DNA of 64,000 nucleotides, from contig CAVYOD010000022.1 in the NCBI GenBank assembly GCA_963770045.1, positions 1-64,000 of the forward strand, read 5' to 3'. A model generated the notes under the pieces. It had not been told where the DNA came from. It did no database searches and saw only the letters and a list, made by a program, of their open reading frames with translations. Below are positions 55,301-63,203 of this stretch, one piece after another; position 1 is the first letter of the stretch, and each line of letters starts with the position of its first letter. The position numbers and the translations under genes are program-made. Source of the DNA: CAVYOD01 sp963770045. Lineage in GTDB: Bacteria > Acidobacteriota > Aminicenantia > Aminicenantales > CAVYOD01.

Positions 55301-55533
55301 CCGTGTGGCGATCGAGTTCAAGCGAAAAGAAGACCACGAGATACGGGCTGATCATCCAGGACGACGGCGTCGGGTTTCCACAGAATTTGGACTTTGAGAA
55401 GACCGAGACCTTTGGAATGCAGGTCGTCAAAACGCTGGTCGATCAGATCGACGGGGCTGTCAAGTTAGACCGGCGAGGAGGCACGACCTTCACCATCGAA
55501 TTCGGAGAGCCTCCCGATAAACCCAGGCTGTAG
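52341..55533 (+). CDS. Multi-PAS/GAF sensor histidine kinase (HisKA_2 type), frameshifted
   Basis: About 1,060 residues across single-base shifts near 53505, 53555 and 55335. Order: PAS 1 (about 50-170, DNVPDMIWAKD), PAS 2 (about 195-315), PAS 3 (about 325-430, with a CKVCPS Cys pair), PAS 4 (about 450-565, IHPEDR), GAF (about 580-725), PAS 5 (about 735-850), then the kinase. The phospho-acceptor His is in EIHHRVKNNMQV, the N box is VNELVSNCLKHAF, and DDGVGFP (G1) follows the last shift. No membrane helix is seen, so it is a cytoplasmic sensor. GAGGT precedes ATG 52341. The next gene starts five bases after its stop, so the pair is cotranscribed. Confidence 0.85.
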
Positions 55534-55537
55534 AAGA

Positions 55538-56842
55538 GTGTCTAAGATCAAGATCTTGGCCGTGGAGGACGAGAGTCTCGTCGCCTGGAATGTCAAAAAT
55601 ATGCTCATCAGTCTGGGCTATGAGGTCGCGGGCGTGGTCTCGACCGGAGAGAAGGCTCTTCAGAAAGCGGAGGAGACGCGGCCCAACCTCGTGCTTATGG
55701 ACATCGTCTTGAAGGGAACCGTCGATGGGATAACGACGGCCGGGAAGATCATGACCGACTTCGGCATTCCCGTCGTCTACCTGACGGCTTATGCAGATGA
55801 GACCACCCTCCAGCGGGCCAAGGTGACGAAACCTTTCGGCTATCTTCTCAAGCCCTTTGATGAAAAAGAGCTGCAATCGACGATCGAAATGGCTCTCTAC
55901 AAATCCCAGATGGAAAAGGTCCTGAGCGAGCGGGAACGCTGGCTATCGACCGTCCTCCGAAGCATCGGAGACGCGGTCATGGCCACGGACAACGAAGGCC
56001 GCGTCACCTTCATGAACCCCGTGGCCGAGGAATTGACCGGGCGGAGTCAGGAGGAGAGCATCCAAGAGCCGCTCAACGCCGTTCTCGCCCTTCGCAGCGA
56101 AGGCTCCAATACGCCGATCAAGATCCGGGTCAAGGAGATCATAAGGCTGGGGCACTGGCCGCTTCCCCAGCAGAGCTATCTGAGGGCGAAGAATGGTGGC
56201 GAGGTCCCGATCGATCTCAACGCGGCCTTCATCAGGGACGAGAAGGAAGAGCCGACCGGGATCGTCCTGGTCTTTCGCGACATCACCGAGCGCAAGCAGC
56301 ACGAAGAGAAGCTCAACTTCCTGGCCATCCATGACTCTCTGACCGGCTTGCCCAATCGCGCCCTCTTCAACGACCACCTGGCCCTGGCCATTGCCAATGC
56401 CAGGAGGACCCGACACAGGGTGGTCTTGATGATGCTTGACTTGGATAGGTTCAAAAAGGTCAACGATTCGATGGGGCATGATGTCGGAGACCGATTGCTG
56501 AGAGCCGTCGGGGAACGCCTGCTCTTGCTCCGGCGTCAGGGGGATACGGTCGCCAGATTGAGCGGAGATGAGTTCATGCTGCTCTGTCCGGACGTCCCCG
56601 AGCCGGAGGCGGCAACGGAGATCGCCCTCAGGATGCTGGCTTCATTCCAGGAAGGCTTCTCTCTCGGCGGAAGCAGGATCCACATCACGGCGAGCATTGG
56701 AATCTCCTTGTATCCCGATGACGGCCGTGATCCGGAGGATTTGATCAAGAAGGCCGACATGGCCATGTACGGGGCGAAGGAGGCCGGGCGGAACACCTGC
56801 CAGCGCTACGCTCCGGGGATGAGACCTCTTGTTCTCGAGTAG
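55538..56842 (+). CDS. Response regulator diguanylate cyclase (REC-PAS-GGDEF)
   Basis: 434 residues, GTG start. The REC domain (1-125) has the acceptor Asp in LVLMDIVLKG, the Thr in VYLTAYAD and the Lys in LLKPFDE. A PAS domain follows (about 135-255), then GGDEF (about 265-430) with the signature as SGDEF (RLSGDEFMLL), a variant usually still active. The product-inhibition site RxxD is present five residues before it (RQGD). Makes c-di-GMP from GTP when phosphorylated, presumably by the kinase just upstream. Confidence 0.93.
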   Translation: MSKIKILAVEDESLVAWNVKNMLISLGYEVAGVVSTGEKALQKAEETRPNLVLMDIVLKGTVDGITTAGKIMTDFGIPVVYLTAYADETTLQRAKVTKPFGYLLKPFDEKELQSTIEMALYKSQMEKVLSERERWLSTVLRSIGDAVMATDNEGRVTFMNPVAEELTGRSQEESIQEPLNAVLALRSEGSNTPIKIRVKEIIRLGHWPLPQQSYLRAKNGGEVPIDLNAAFIRDEKEEPTGIVLVFRDITERKQHEEKLNFLAIHDSLTGLPNRALFNDHLALAIANARRTRHRVVLMMLDLDRFKKVNDSMGHDVGDRLLRAVGERLLLLRRQGDTVARLSGDEFMLLCPDVPEPEAATEIALRMLASFQEGFSLGGSRIHITASIGISLYPDDGRDPEDLIKKADMAMYGAKEAGRNTCQRYAPGMRPLVLE

Positions 56843-56907
56843 GTCGTGAAGAAAGTGACTTTCGAAATTCAACCGGTGGAGTTAAAATACGTTTTCGGAG
56901 TCTGATC

Positions 56908-58281
56908 ATGTCCAAGGTCAAAGTCCTGGTTGTCGAAGACGAGGGCCTCGTCGCCCGTGACGTCGAGAACATGCTCAAGAGCCTGGGATATGAAGTGCCG
57001 GCCGTGGTCTCGACGGGCGAGATGGCGATTCGGAGCGCCCAAGAGTTGCTGCCCGACCTGGTTTTGATGGATATCGTCTTGAAGGGAGATGTGAGCGGCA
57101 TCGCCGCCGCCGAAAAGATCTGGGAGAACCTGAAGATCCCGGTTATCTACCTGACCGCCTACGCAGATGAAAAGACTTTGCAGGAGGCCAAAAAGACCGA
57201 CCCCTTCGGCTACATCCTCAAGCCGTTCGAGGAGCGGGAATTGCAGACCGCGATTGAGATGGCCCTCTACAAGTCCGGCATGGAGAAAAAGCTGAGGGAA
57301 CGGGAGCGCTGGCTCTCCACGGTACTCCAGAGCATCGGAGACGGCGTCATCGCCACGAGCGAAGAGGGAAGGGTGACCTTCATGAACCCGCTCGCCGAGA
57401 GGATCTCCGGCCTGAGACAGGTCGAAGCCCTGGGAAAGCCTCTGGAAAAAGTGTTCAAGACGAGTCCCGAAACACAGCATCCTCTCTTCCCGGCCACAGG
57501 CACGGACGCGAGCGGAGGTGATGGCCGAGGCACGACCACGGAGAGCCTCCTCATCACCCGGGATGGCCGCAGGGTCCCCCTGGAGGAGAGCTTTGCGCCG
57601 ATCATAGACGACAAGCGGAACGTCATCGGCAAGGTCCTTGTGTTCCGCGACATCGAGGAGAGAAAGAACGCCGAGGCCGAGCTCAAGCGGAGCTGGGAGA
57701 AACTCAAAAAAGCCCTGGAGGGCACAATCCAGGCCATGGCTCTGACGGTCGAGACAAGAGATCCCTACACGGCCGGCCATCAGCGGAGAGTGAGCCGGCT
57801 CTCTTATGCGATGGCCCAGGAGATGGGTCTCGACGAAGTCCAATGCGAAGGAATTCGGTTGGCCGGAGAGATCCATGATATCGGCAAGATCTACGTGCCG
57901 GCCGAGATCCTGAGCAAGCCGGGCCAAATCACCGAGATCGAGTACACCATCATCAAAACTCATCCCCAGGTAGGTTATGATATCCTCAAGACGATCGAAT
58001 TTCCCTGGCCCATCGCCGAGATTATCTATCAACATCATGAATGGATAGACGGCTCCGGATACCCTCGGGGGCTCAAGGGGGACCAGATCATTCTCGAGGC
58101 TCGGATTATCTCGGTCGCGGATATTGTCGAGGCGATGTCCTCGCACCGTCCTTACAGGCCGGCCTACGGGATTGACAGGGCACTCGAAGAAATCATCCAA
58201 CGGAAAGGAATCCTCTACGACGCCGACGCGGTCGAGGCCTGCCTCAGGATGTTCCTGAACAAGGGATTTCGTTTTGAATAG
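56908..58281 (+). CDS. Response regulator c-di-GMP phosphodiesterase (REC-PAS-HD-GYP)
   Basis: 457 residues. REC and PAS are close paralogues of those in the preceding gene (VEDEGLVARDVENMLKSLGY; LVLMDIVLKG; RERERWLSTVLQSIGDGV). The HD-GYP domain (about 275-450) has AGHQRRVSRLS, HDIGKIYVPAEIL and HHEWIDGSGYPRGLKG, with all metal-ligand and GYP residues. It hydrolyses c-di-GMP. Located 65 bases after the cyclase, in the same operon. Confidence 0.94.
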   Translation: MSKVKVLVVEDEGLVARDVENMLKSLGYEVPAVVSTGEMAIRSAQELLPDLVLMDIVLKGDVSGIAAAEKIWENLKIPVIYLTAYADEKTLQEAKKTDPFGYILKPFEERELQTAIEMALYKSGMEKKLRERERWLSTVLQSIGDGVIATSEEGRVTFMNPLAERISGLRQVEALGKPLEKVFKTSPETQHPLFPATGTDASGGDGRGTTTESLLITRDGRRVPLEESFAPIIDDKRNVIGKVLVFRDIEERKNAEAELKRSWEKLKKALEGTIQAMALTVETRDPYTAGHQRRVSRLSYAMAQEMGLDEVQCEGIRLAGEIHDIGKIYVPAEILSKPGQITEIEYTIIKTHPQVGYDILKTIEFPWPIAEIIYQHHEWIDGSGYPRGLKGDQIILEARIISVADIVEAMSSHRPYRPAYGIDRALEEIIQRKGILYDADAVEACLRMFLNKGFRFE

Positions 58282-58558
58282 GACTGTCTCTTCTCTCCTT
58301 CTCGCCGCGAGCATTCTTTTGTCCTTGGGAGGCATCGCCGCTTTTGTCGTCCTTTTCGTCCTGGAATTTAACGTCTATTGGCTTATTCTTTCCCCCGTCA
58401 TCTTCGCCGTCTACCAGATACCCGCGGTGTTTGTCTACTGGATCTGGAAAAGAAGGAAGACCCCCATCGCCGAAGAAGAGCCTTCCGAAGGCGGCCCGCC
58501 GAGCTCGGACGATCCCGGACCCGAAAACAACGGTGAACATCCTCCTCTCGGCCATTAA
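58274..58558 (+). CDS. Small two-helix membrane protein
   Basis: 94 residues with TTG start at 58274, overlapping the HD-GYP gene by eight bases. Two hydrophobic segments (about 7-30 and 34-57) are followed by an acidic, Pro/Gly-rich cytoplasmic tail. Function unknown; translational overlap suggests a link to the c-di-GMP operon. Confidence 0.55.
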   Translation: MNRTVSSLLLAASILLSLGGIAAFVVLFVLEFNVYWLILSPVIFAVYQIPAVFVYWIWKRRKTPIAEEEPSEGGPPSSDDPGPENNGEHPPLGH

Positions 58559-58707
58559 GAAAGCCGAAGACGGACGACGAGAGAGGTCTTTTGTTGAGGA
58601 CATATTCCGAAGACGCTTTTCAGATCCTGTTTAGCAATCTTCCACCCCCCTTCCCCGCTTCTAAGATATGGGGGCAAGAAGCAAGTCAGCATCTTCGGTA
58701 GAGGGAG

Positions 58708-58781
58708 CGCCCCCGACGGGATTTGAACCCGTGTTGCCGCCTTGAAAGGGCGATGTCCTGACCGGGCTAGACGACAGGGGC
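58708..58781 (-). tRNA. tRNA-Glu (TTC)
   Basis: Acceptor GCCCCTG/CGGGGGC with one U-G pair, anticodon loop CTTTCAA, T-loop TTCAAAT, discriminator G, CCA not encoded. All arms pair. Confidence 0.94.
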
Positions 58782-58791
58782 AAAACGAAGA

Positions 58792-58863
58792 TGAGCCGTG
58801 CTGGACTCGAACCAGCGACACCCGGCTTAAAAGGCCGGTGCTCTCCCTCTGAGCTAACGGCCC
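58792..58863 (-). tRNA. tRNA-Lys (TTT)
   Basis: Acceptor GGGCCGT/ACGGCTC, D-arm TAGCTCAGAGGGAGAG, anticodon stem CCGGC/GCCGG with loop CTTTTAA, T-loop TTCGAGT, discriminator A, no encoded CCA. Ten bases from tRNA-Glu on the same strand, so the two are likely cotranscribed, Lys first. Confidence 0.95.
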
Positions 58864-58936
58864 ACGCGAAATAAATTAGTATCTATAAAGGAATTAAGAA
58901 AAAGAGTCAATGCCCAATGGATGATGATTCCGAAGG

Positions 58937-59632
58937 TCAGCCCTGCGCTTCGGTTTTGACGATGACCCATCGCCCCTTCAGATTCATGTTCGATGCCGGG
59001 TCCTTCAGAGTGTACTGCCGCAAATAGAATTTGTAGCTCTTGACCGTTCCCGATTTCTCTTTGGCTCTGACCGTGACTTCTTTGGAATCAACGTCTCCGG
59101 TCAGGTCCCGAATGTTGGCCAGTGACCGGACGCCGAGAGAAAAGGCCGTTATCTCTTCTTCCCGGGCAGCGGCGGCTTTTGCTTCATTGTAGCTTCTTTG
59201 CAGTTCCTTGTGCTCGTTAAAGACCTGGTCGTACTTGGCCTGGAGGTCGTCGACCTTCTTTTTGGCGGCGGCCTTAGCTCCACCCGTCCGGGCGGTATCC
59301 CCCTCCTCCTTGGCCGCGTCCACAGCGTCCTTGGCATCAAGCGTCGGGCCCACGTGGTCTTCCAATTTTTTCTTGAATTCTAGCTCCTTCTTGTTCAACT
59401 CGGCCAGAATTGCGGGTTCGATTTTCTCGGGGGTGGAGTTCGTGATATCCCAGCTCTGGGTATCGATCGTGATGGGTTCGAGGGCGATCGTGGACATCGT
59501 GTTGTTATCATTCAGCGAAATCGCATGAAAGTAATTTTTTAAGAGGGCCTGTTCAGGTTTGGACGAACAGCTCTGGAGAACAAACAGGAAGGCGACCAAA
59601 GACACCACCATGAAACTCTTTTTTCTCATCAT
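58937..59632 (-). CDS. Lipoprotein with central coiled coil
   Basis: 231 residues. A signal peptide with lipobox (LFVLQSC, Cys at about 22) marks export and lipid attachment. An Ala/Lys/Glu-rich coiled coil (about 75-155) follows, then a C-terminal domain ending LKGRWVIVKTEAQG, whose pattern suggests a small beta fold. AAGGAGG precedes two consecutive ATG codons; the second is better spaced. Not recognised as a named family. Confidence 0.75.
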   Translation of the reverse strand: MMRKKSFMVVSLVAFLFVLQSCSSKPEQALLKNYFHAISLNDNNTMSTIALEPITIDTQSWDITNSTPEKIEPAILAELNKKELEFKKKLEDHVGPTLDAKDAVDAAKEEGDTARTGGAKAAAKKKVDDLQAKYDQVFNEHKELQRSYNEAKAAAAREEEITAFSLGVRSLANIRDLTGDVDSKEVTVRAKEKSGTVKSYKFYLRQYTLKDPASNMNLKGRWVIVKTEAQG

Positions 59633-59646
59633 TCCTCCTTTAGATC

Positions 59647-61089
59647 TCAGTTTATCTTATTATTTTCAAATTGTACTTTTTTTTCAAGCAAAAAAGCAAG
59701 CTGGAAAATGTCGGCTTCCCGGAAATGGTTCCCCATGACCTGAAGCCCCAAAGGCAAGCCCGTCTGAGACAATCCGATGGGCAGGGAAAGGGCCGGAATC
59801 CCGGCCAAGTTGGCCGTGACGGTGAATACATCAGAGAGGTACATGGTGATCGGATCTTCCTTGGCTCCGATTTTGAAAGCTGGCTCCGGAGTTGTCGGAG
59901 TGATGATGAAATCAACCTCCTGGAAAGCCTGGGCCAATTCCCTGCAGATGAACTGCCTCGTCTGGGTGGCCTTGGCATAATAGGCATCATAATAGCCTGA
60001 GCTCAAGGCGAAAGTGCCCAGGAGGATCCGCCTTTTCACTTCCTCGCCGAAGCCCGCGGTCCGGGTGTTGAGATACATCTCTTTCAGGCTTCCCCGGCCG
60101 GGATCGCGAAAGCCGTATCGCACTCCGTCATAACGGGCAAGATTGGAGCTCGCCTCCGAAGGCGCGATGATGTAATAACAGGCAAGCGCATATTTCCAGG
60201 CAGGAAAATCCCTTTCAACCAGCTCGATTCCCAAATCGCTCAAGGCGTGCAGTCCCCGGACGTAGGCCCGTTTCACTTCGGGATCGATGCCTTCCATGGC
60301 CTTGTCCCCAAGAAAAGCCGCTCTGGCCGACGTCAAGTCCCGGTCTAACGCCCGGGCATAATCGGGGACGGGCTCTGACGCGGAGGTCGAATCCAGGGGG
60401 TCGCGGCCGGCGATGACCTGGGTGAGGAGAGCACAATCCTCCACCGACCTGGCCAGCGGGCCGATCTGGTCGAGAGATGAGGCATAGGCGACCAGGCCGT
60501 AGCGAGAGACACGGCCGTAGGTCGGCTTCAGGCCCACCACCCCGCAGAAGGCCGCCGGCTGGCGGACCGAACCGCCGGTGTCGGAGCCGAGCCCGGCAAC
60601 CGCTTCCCCGGAGGCGACCGCGGCCGCTGAGCCCCCGCTCGATCCGCCCGGCACGCGGCTGGTATCCCAGGGATTCTTCGTCAGAAAAAAAGCCGATTTT
60701 TCGGTGGAGGACCCCATCCCAAACTCATCCAAGTTAGTCTTCCCTATGACAACCGCCCCCTCGGCTTCGAGCTTCGTCACCGCGGTAGCGCTGTAGGGGG
60801 GGACGTAGTTGCCGAGAATTTTTGAAGCGCAGGTGGTCCGGATCTGCCCGGTCACGATGTTATCTTTGATGGCGATCGGCAGGCCGGCCAACTTCCCCGG
60901 GTCTTTTTTCCGGTCAATCTCTCTGGCCCGGGCCAGCGCTTGCTCGCCGCAAACGGTCAAAAAGGCCGAGATGTCTTTTTCTCGATCATCGATCCTCTTC
61001 AGGTGGGCCTGGATGACCTCTTCGGCCTTGACTTCTTTCTTGTGGATGAGCGAGCGAAGCTCGGCCAACCCGAGGCTGGTAAGGTTCAT
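59647..61089 (-). CDS. gatA: Glutamyl/aspartyl-tRNA amidotransferase subunit A
   Basis: 480 residues of the amidase-signature family. The catalytic Lys is in IAIKDNI, and the Ser-cisSer pair is in GSDTGGSVRQPAAFCG following GGSSGGSAAAVASG. GatA-specific features include the C-terminal GIPALSLPIGLS. It makes Gln-tRNA or Asn-tRNA from misacylated precursors with GatB (not in window) and GatC. It overlaps gatC by four bases. Confidence 0.96.
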   Translation of the reverse strand: MNLTSLGLAELRSLIHKKEVKAEEVIQAHLKRIDDREKDISAFLTVCGEQALARAREIDRKKDPGKLAGLPIAIKDNIVTGQIRTTCASKILGNYVPPYSATAVTKLEAEGAVVIGKTNLDEFGMGSSTEKSAFFLTKNPWDTSRVPGGSSGGSAAAVASGEAVAGLGSDTGGSVRQPAAFCGVVGLKPTYGRVSRYGLVAYASSLDQIGPLARSVEDCALLTQVIAGRDPLDSTSASEPVPDYARALDRDLTSARAAFLGDKAMEGIDPEVKRAYVRGLHALSDLGIELVERDFPAWKYALACYYIIAPSEASSNLARYDGVRYGFRDPGRGSLKEMYLNTRTAGFGEEVKRRILLGTFALSSGYYDAYYAKATQTRQFICRELAQAFQEVDFIITPTTPEPAFKIGAKEDPITMYLSDVFTVTANLAGIPALSLPIGLSQTGLPLGLQVMGNHFREADIFQLAFLLEKKVQFENNKIN

Positions 61090-61379
61090 TTCTCTTCTAT
61101 GACCCTCGGGACTTTGATGAAGCCACAGTTTTTTTCCGGGGAATTCGCCAGCGCCTCTTCCACGGAGAGGGAATCTCGGGTCTCATCTTCGCGGAAAGGC
61201 AGCGGAAGGGGGACGGGGCAAAAAACTTCGGAGCCGGGGTCATTCAGCCGGAGATTGGAGAGCTGCCCGACCCATTCAATAATCTTGACCATCTGGGGGG
61301 CCAGAATCGTCCTCTCTTCGGCCGAGAGCTCGAGGCGGGCAAGGGCGCAGACATAGTCAATATCGATGGGGGGCTTCAT
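61086..61379 (-). CDS. gatC: Glutamyl/aspartyl-tRNA amidotransferase subunit C
   Basis: 97 residues, typical GatC length. DIDYVCALARLELSAEER is the N-terminal helix, and the tail ends FIKVPRVIEEK. Stabilises GatA. Translationally coupled to gatA. Confidence 0.95.
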   Translation of the reverse strand: MKPPIDIDYVCALARLELSAEERTILAPQMVKIIEWVGQLSNLRLNDPGSEVFCPVPLPLPFREDETRDSLSVEEALANSPEKNCGFIKVPRVIEEK

Positions 61380-61738
61380 GTGGCTGAATTATAAGCAAGT
61401 GGAAGCAAAAAATCAATTTTAGAATTATCTCGGAATTTTCCATCTTCATGATTGACAAACCGGGACTTTCTCACTAAAATCTCGTCTGGCTATAAGCTTA
61501 AGTACAGTTTTCCTATAGTTTTGATATAGTTTATTGATGCAGGAAAAACTTGGGATGTACCGGTAGGCGGATTTTTCTCTCGGGGTCTGCCTCCAAAATC
61601 GGTGAGTTGAGGTACAATTGAACTTGAAATCGAGCCTCATCTCCGGCGCGCCTCAAGGGGCCGGCGCGTCTTTCTTTGCCGACTCAAAGACCGCATTCCC
61701 TCTTTATGACAATTCCCTGATTCTCTAAAGGAGGATTT
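61380..61738. other. Divergent intergenic region of gatC and hdrC
   Basis: No gene is seen. Contains a good plus-strand promoter (listed separately), leaving a leader of about 250 bases before hdrC. A GGCGCGCCTCAAGGGGCCGG stretch (61648-61667) could form structure in that leader. Confidence 0.5.
61452..61480 (+). promoter_or_regulatory. Sigma-70-type promoter upstream of hdrCBA
   Basis: TTGACA at 61452-61457, 17-base spacer and TAAAAT at 61475-61480: near-consensus boxes and ideal spacing. It is about 260 bases before the hdrC start codon. Confidence 0.65.
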
Positions 61739-62356
61739 ATGGATATCCAGAAAAAAGTTAAGTATGAAGAAGAATTGGACAGACATTTCCTGGAAGAGAT
61801 CAAGGATATGTCCGGCTGCGAAGAGATCGACCGCTGCATTCAGTGCGGCACCTGCAGCAGTTCCTGCCCCATGTCGATCTATATGGATTATCCCCCGCGC
61901 AAGATTATCGCCATGGTCAAGAACGGCTTTAGGGAAGAGGCCCTCAAGAGTTTCACGATCTGGCTCTGCCCCTCCTGCTACACTTGCCAGGTCCGCTGTC
62001 CCGCGAAAATCAAGATCACCGACGTCATGTACGCACTCAAGCGGAAGGCCATCGAGGAAAAAGTCTACCCGTCCCGCTTCGCCATTCCTGTGCTTGATAA
62101 GGAGATGTCAAAGCTGATCGCGGCCAACGGCCGGAGTTCCGATTTGTGGCTTATCCTGAACCTTTATCTCAAATCCTGGAACCCCATGGGCCTTCTGAAA
62201 ATGGCTCCTCTCGGACTGAAGCTCATCAAGACGGGCCGGATGAGCCTGAAAAAGGATGCCATCAAAAACAAGAAACAACTGCGTACGCTCTTAAAAGCGG
62301 TTGTAAGGAGGGAGCTCGATGAACGGCTATGTTTATTTCCCAGGCTGTTCCCTTAA
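61739..62356 (+). CDS. hdrC: HdrC-like iron-sulfur subunit
   Basis: 205 residues. Two ferredoxin-type 4Fe-4S sites are seen: CIQCGTCSSSCPMS (about 33-46) and CPSCYTCQVRCPAKIKI (about 78-94). The C-terminal part is helical. AAAGGAGG precedes ATG. It passes electrons between HdrA and HdrB. Its last 38 bases overlap hdrB, an unusually long overlap, so the final dozen residues are constrained by both genes. Confidence 0.88.
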   Translation: MDIQKKVKYEEELDRHFLEEIKDMSGCEEIDRCIQCGTCSSSCPMSIYMDYPPRKIIAMVKNGFREEALKSFTIWLCPSCYTCQVRCPAKIKITDVMYALKRKAIEEKVYPSRFAIPVLDKEMSKLIAANGRSSDLWLILNLYLKSWNPMGLLKMAPLGLKLIKTGRMSLKKDAIKNKKQLRTLLKAVVRRELDERLCLFPRLFP

Positions 62357-63203
62357 GGTGAGCGCCAAGCATTATGAGGAATCCATCCTTCCTGTTTTCA
62401 GGGAAGTCGGACTGCCTCTCGCCGAGCTCGAAGACTGGAACTGCTGCGGCGCCACGGCCTACTCATCGGTGGACGATACGATGGCCTCGGCCATCTGTGG
62501 CCGCAACCTTTCTCTGGCCGAGAAAACAGGAAAAGACATCATTGCCCCCTGTGCGGGTTGTTATTTGACACTCAAGAAGTCAAACAAGTTTCTGACCGGA
62601 GGTCTTCCCAAAGCCGAAAAAATCCTCAATGATCTGAGAACGGTCGGCTGTGAGTATCAGGGAAATGTCAAGGTCAAACACCCACTGGAAGTCCTGACCA
62701 AGGAGATCGGCCTGGAAAAAATCCGTGAGAGGGTCACCCGGAAGCTCAGCGGGATCAAAGTCGCCTGTTATTATGGGTGCCAGCTCGTTCGGCCCTATAC
62801 CGAGTTCGATGACCCGGATTATCCCATGTCGCTCGATCATCTCATGGAGACGATCGGCGCTCAGCCGGTCGATTTTTCGGCCAAGACGCGCTGTTGCGGA
62901 GGATCCCTCACCGGCACAATCGAAAACGTCGGCCTCCGGCTGAACTACATCCTTCTCCGGGAAGCCAAAAAAAAGGGGGCTGATCTCGTCGTCACCATCT
63001 GCCCCCTCTGCCAGTTCAATCTCGAAGTCCTCCAAGACAAAATCGTGCGCACCTATAAACAGGACGTGAAGATGCCTATTCTCTATTTCAGTCAGCTCAT
63101 GGGACTGGCTTTTGGCCTGGCCAAGGAGGACCTGGGTTTTTCTCGTTCGATCATACCTCTCAAGGCCCTCTGGACCAAGCTCGAGAATGGAGGGAAAAGA
63201 TGA
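62319..63203 (+). CDS. hdrB: HdrB-like subunit (CCG domains)
   Basis: 294 residues. Two CCG repeats are present: NCCGATAYSS with CAGCYLTL, and TRCCGGSLTG with CPLCQFNL; these bind the noncubane 4Fe-4S clusters of HdrB. AACYYGCQLVRP-type spacing before the second repeat is normal (VACYYGCQLVRP). Reduces a disulfide or passes electrons on to another acceptor. Coupled to hdrA by ATGA. Confidence 0.9.
   Translation: MNGYVYFPGCSLKVSAKHYEESILPVFREVGLPLAELEDWNCCGATAYSSVDDTMASAICGRNLSLAEKTGKDIIAPCAGCYLTLKKSNKFLTGGLPKAEKILNDLRTVGCEYQGNVKVKHPLEVLTKEIGLEKIRERVTRKLSGIKVACYYGCQLVRPYTEFDDPDYPMSLDHLMETIGAQPVDFSAKTRCCGGSLTGTIENVGLRLNYILLREAKKKGADLVVTICPLCQFNLEVLQDKIVRTYKQDVKMPILYFSQLMGLAFGLAKEDLGFSRSIIPLKALWTKLENGGKR

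Noticed and set aside
56869..58335. 488-codon open frame antisense to the HD-GYP gene
   Set aside because: Mirror of the real gene's codon use; no ribosome site or recognisable domain.
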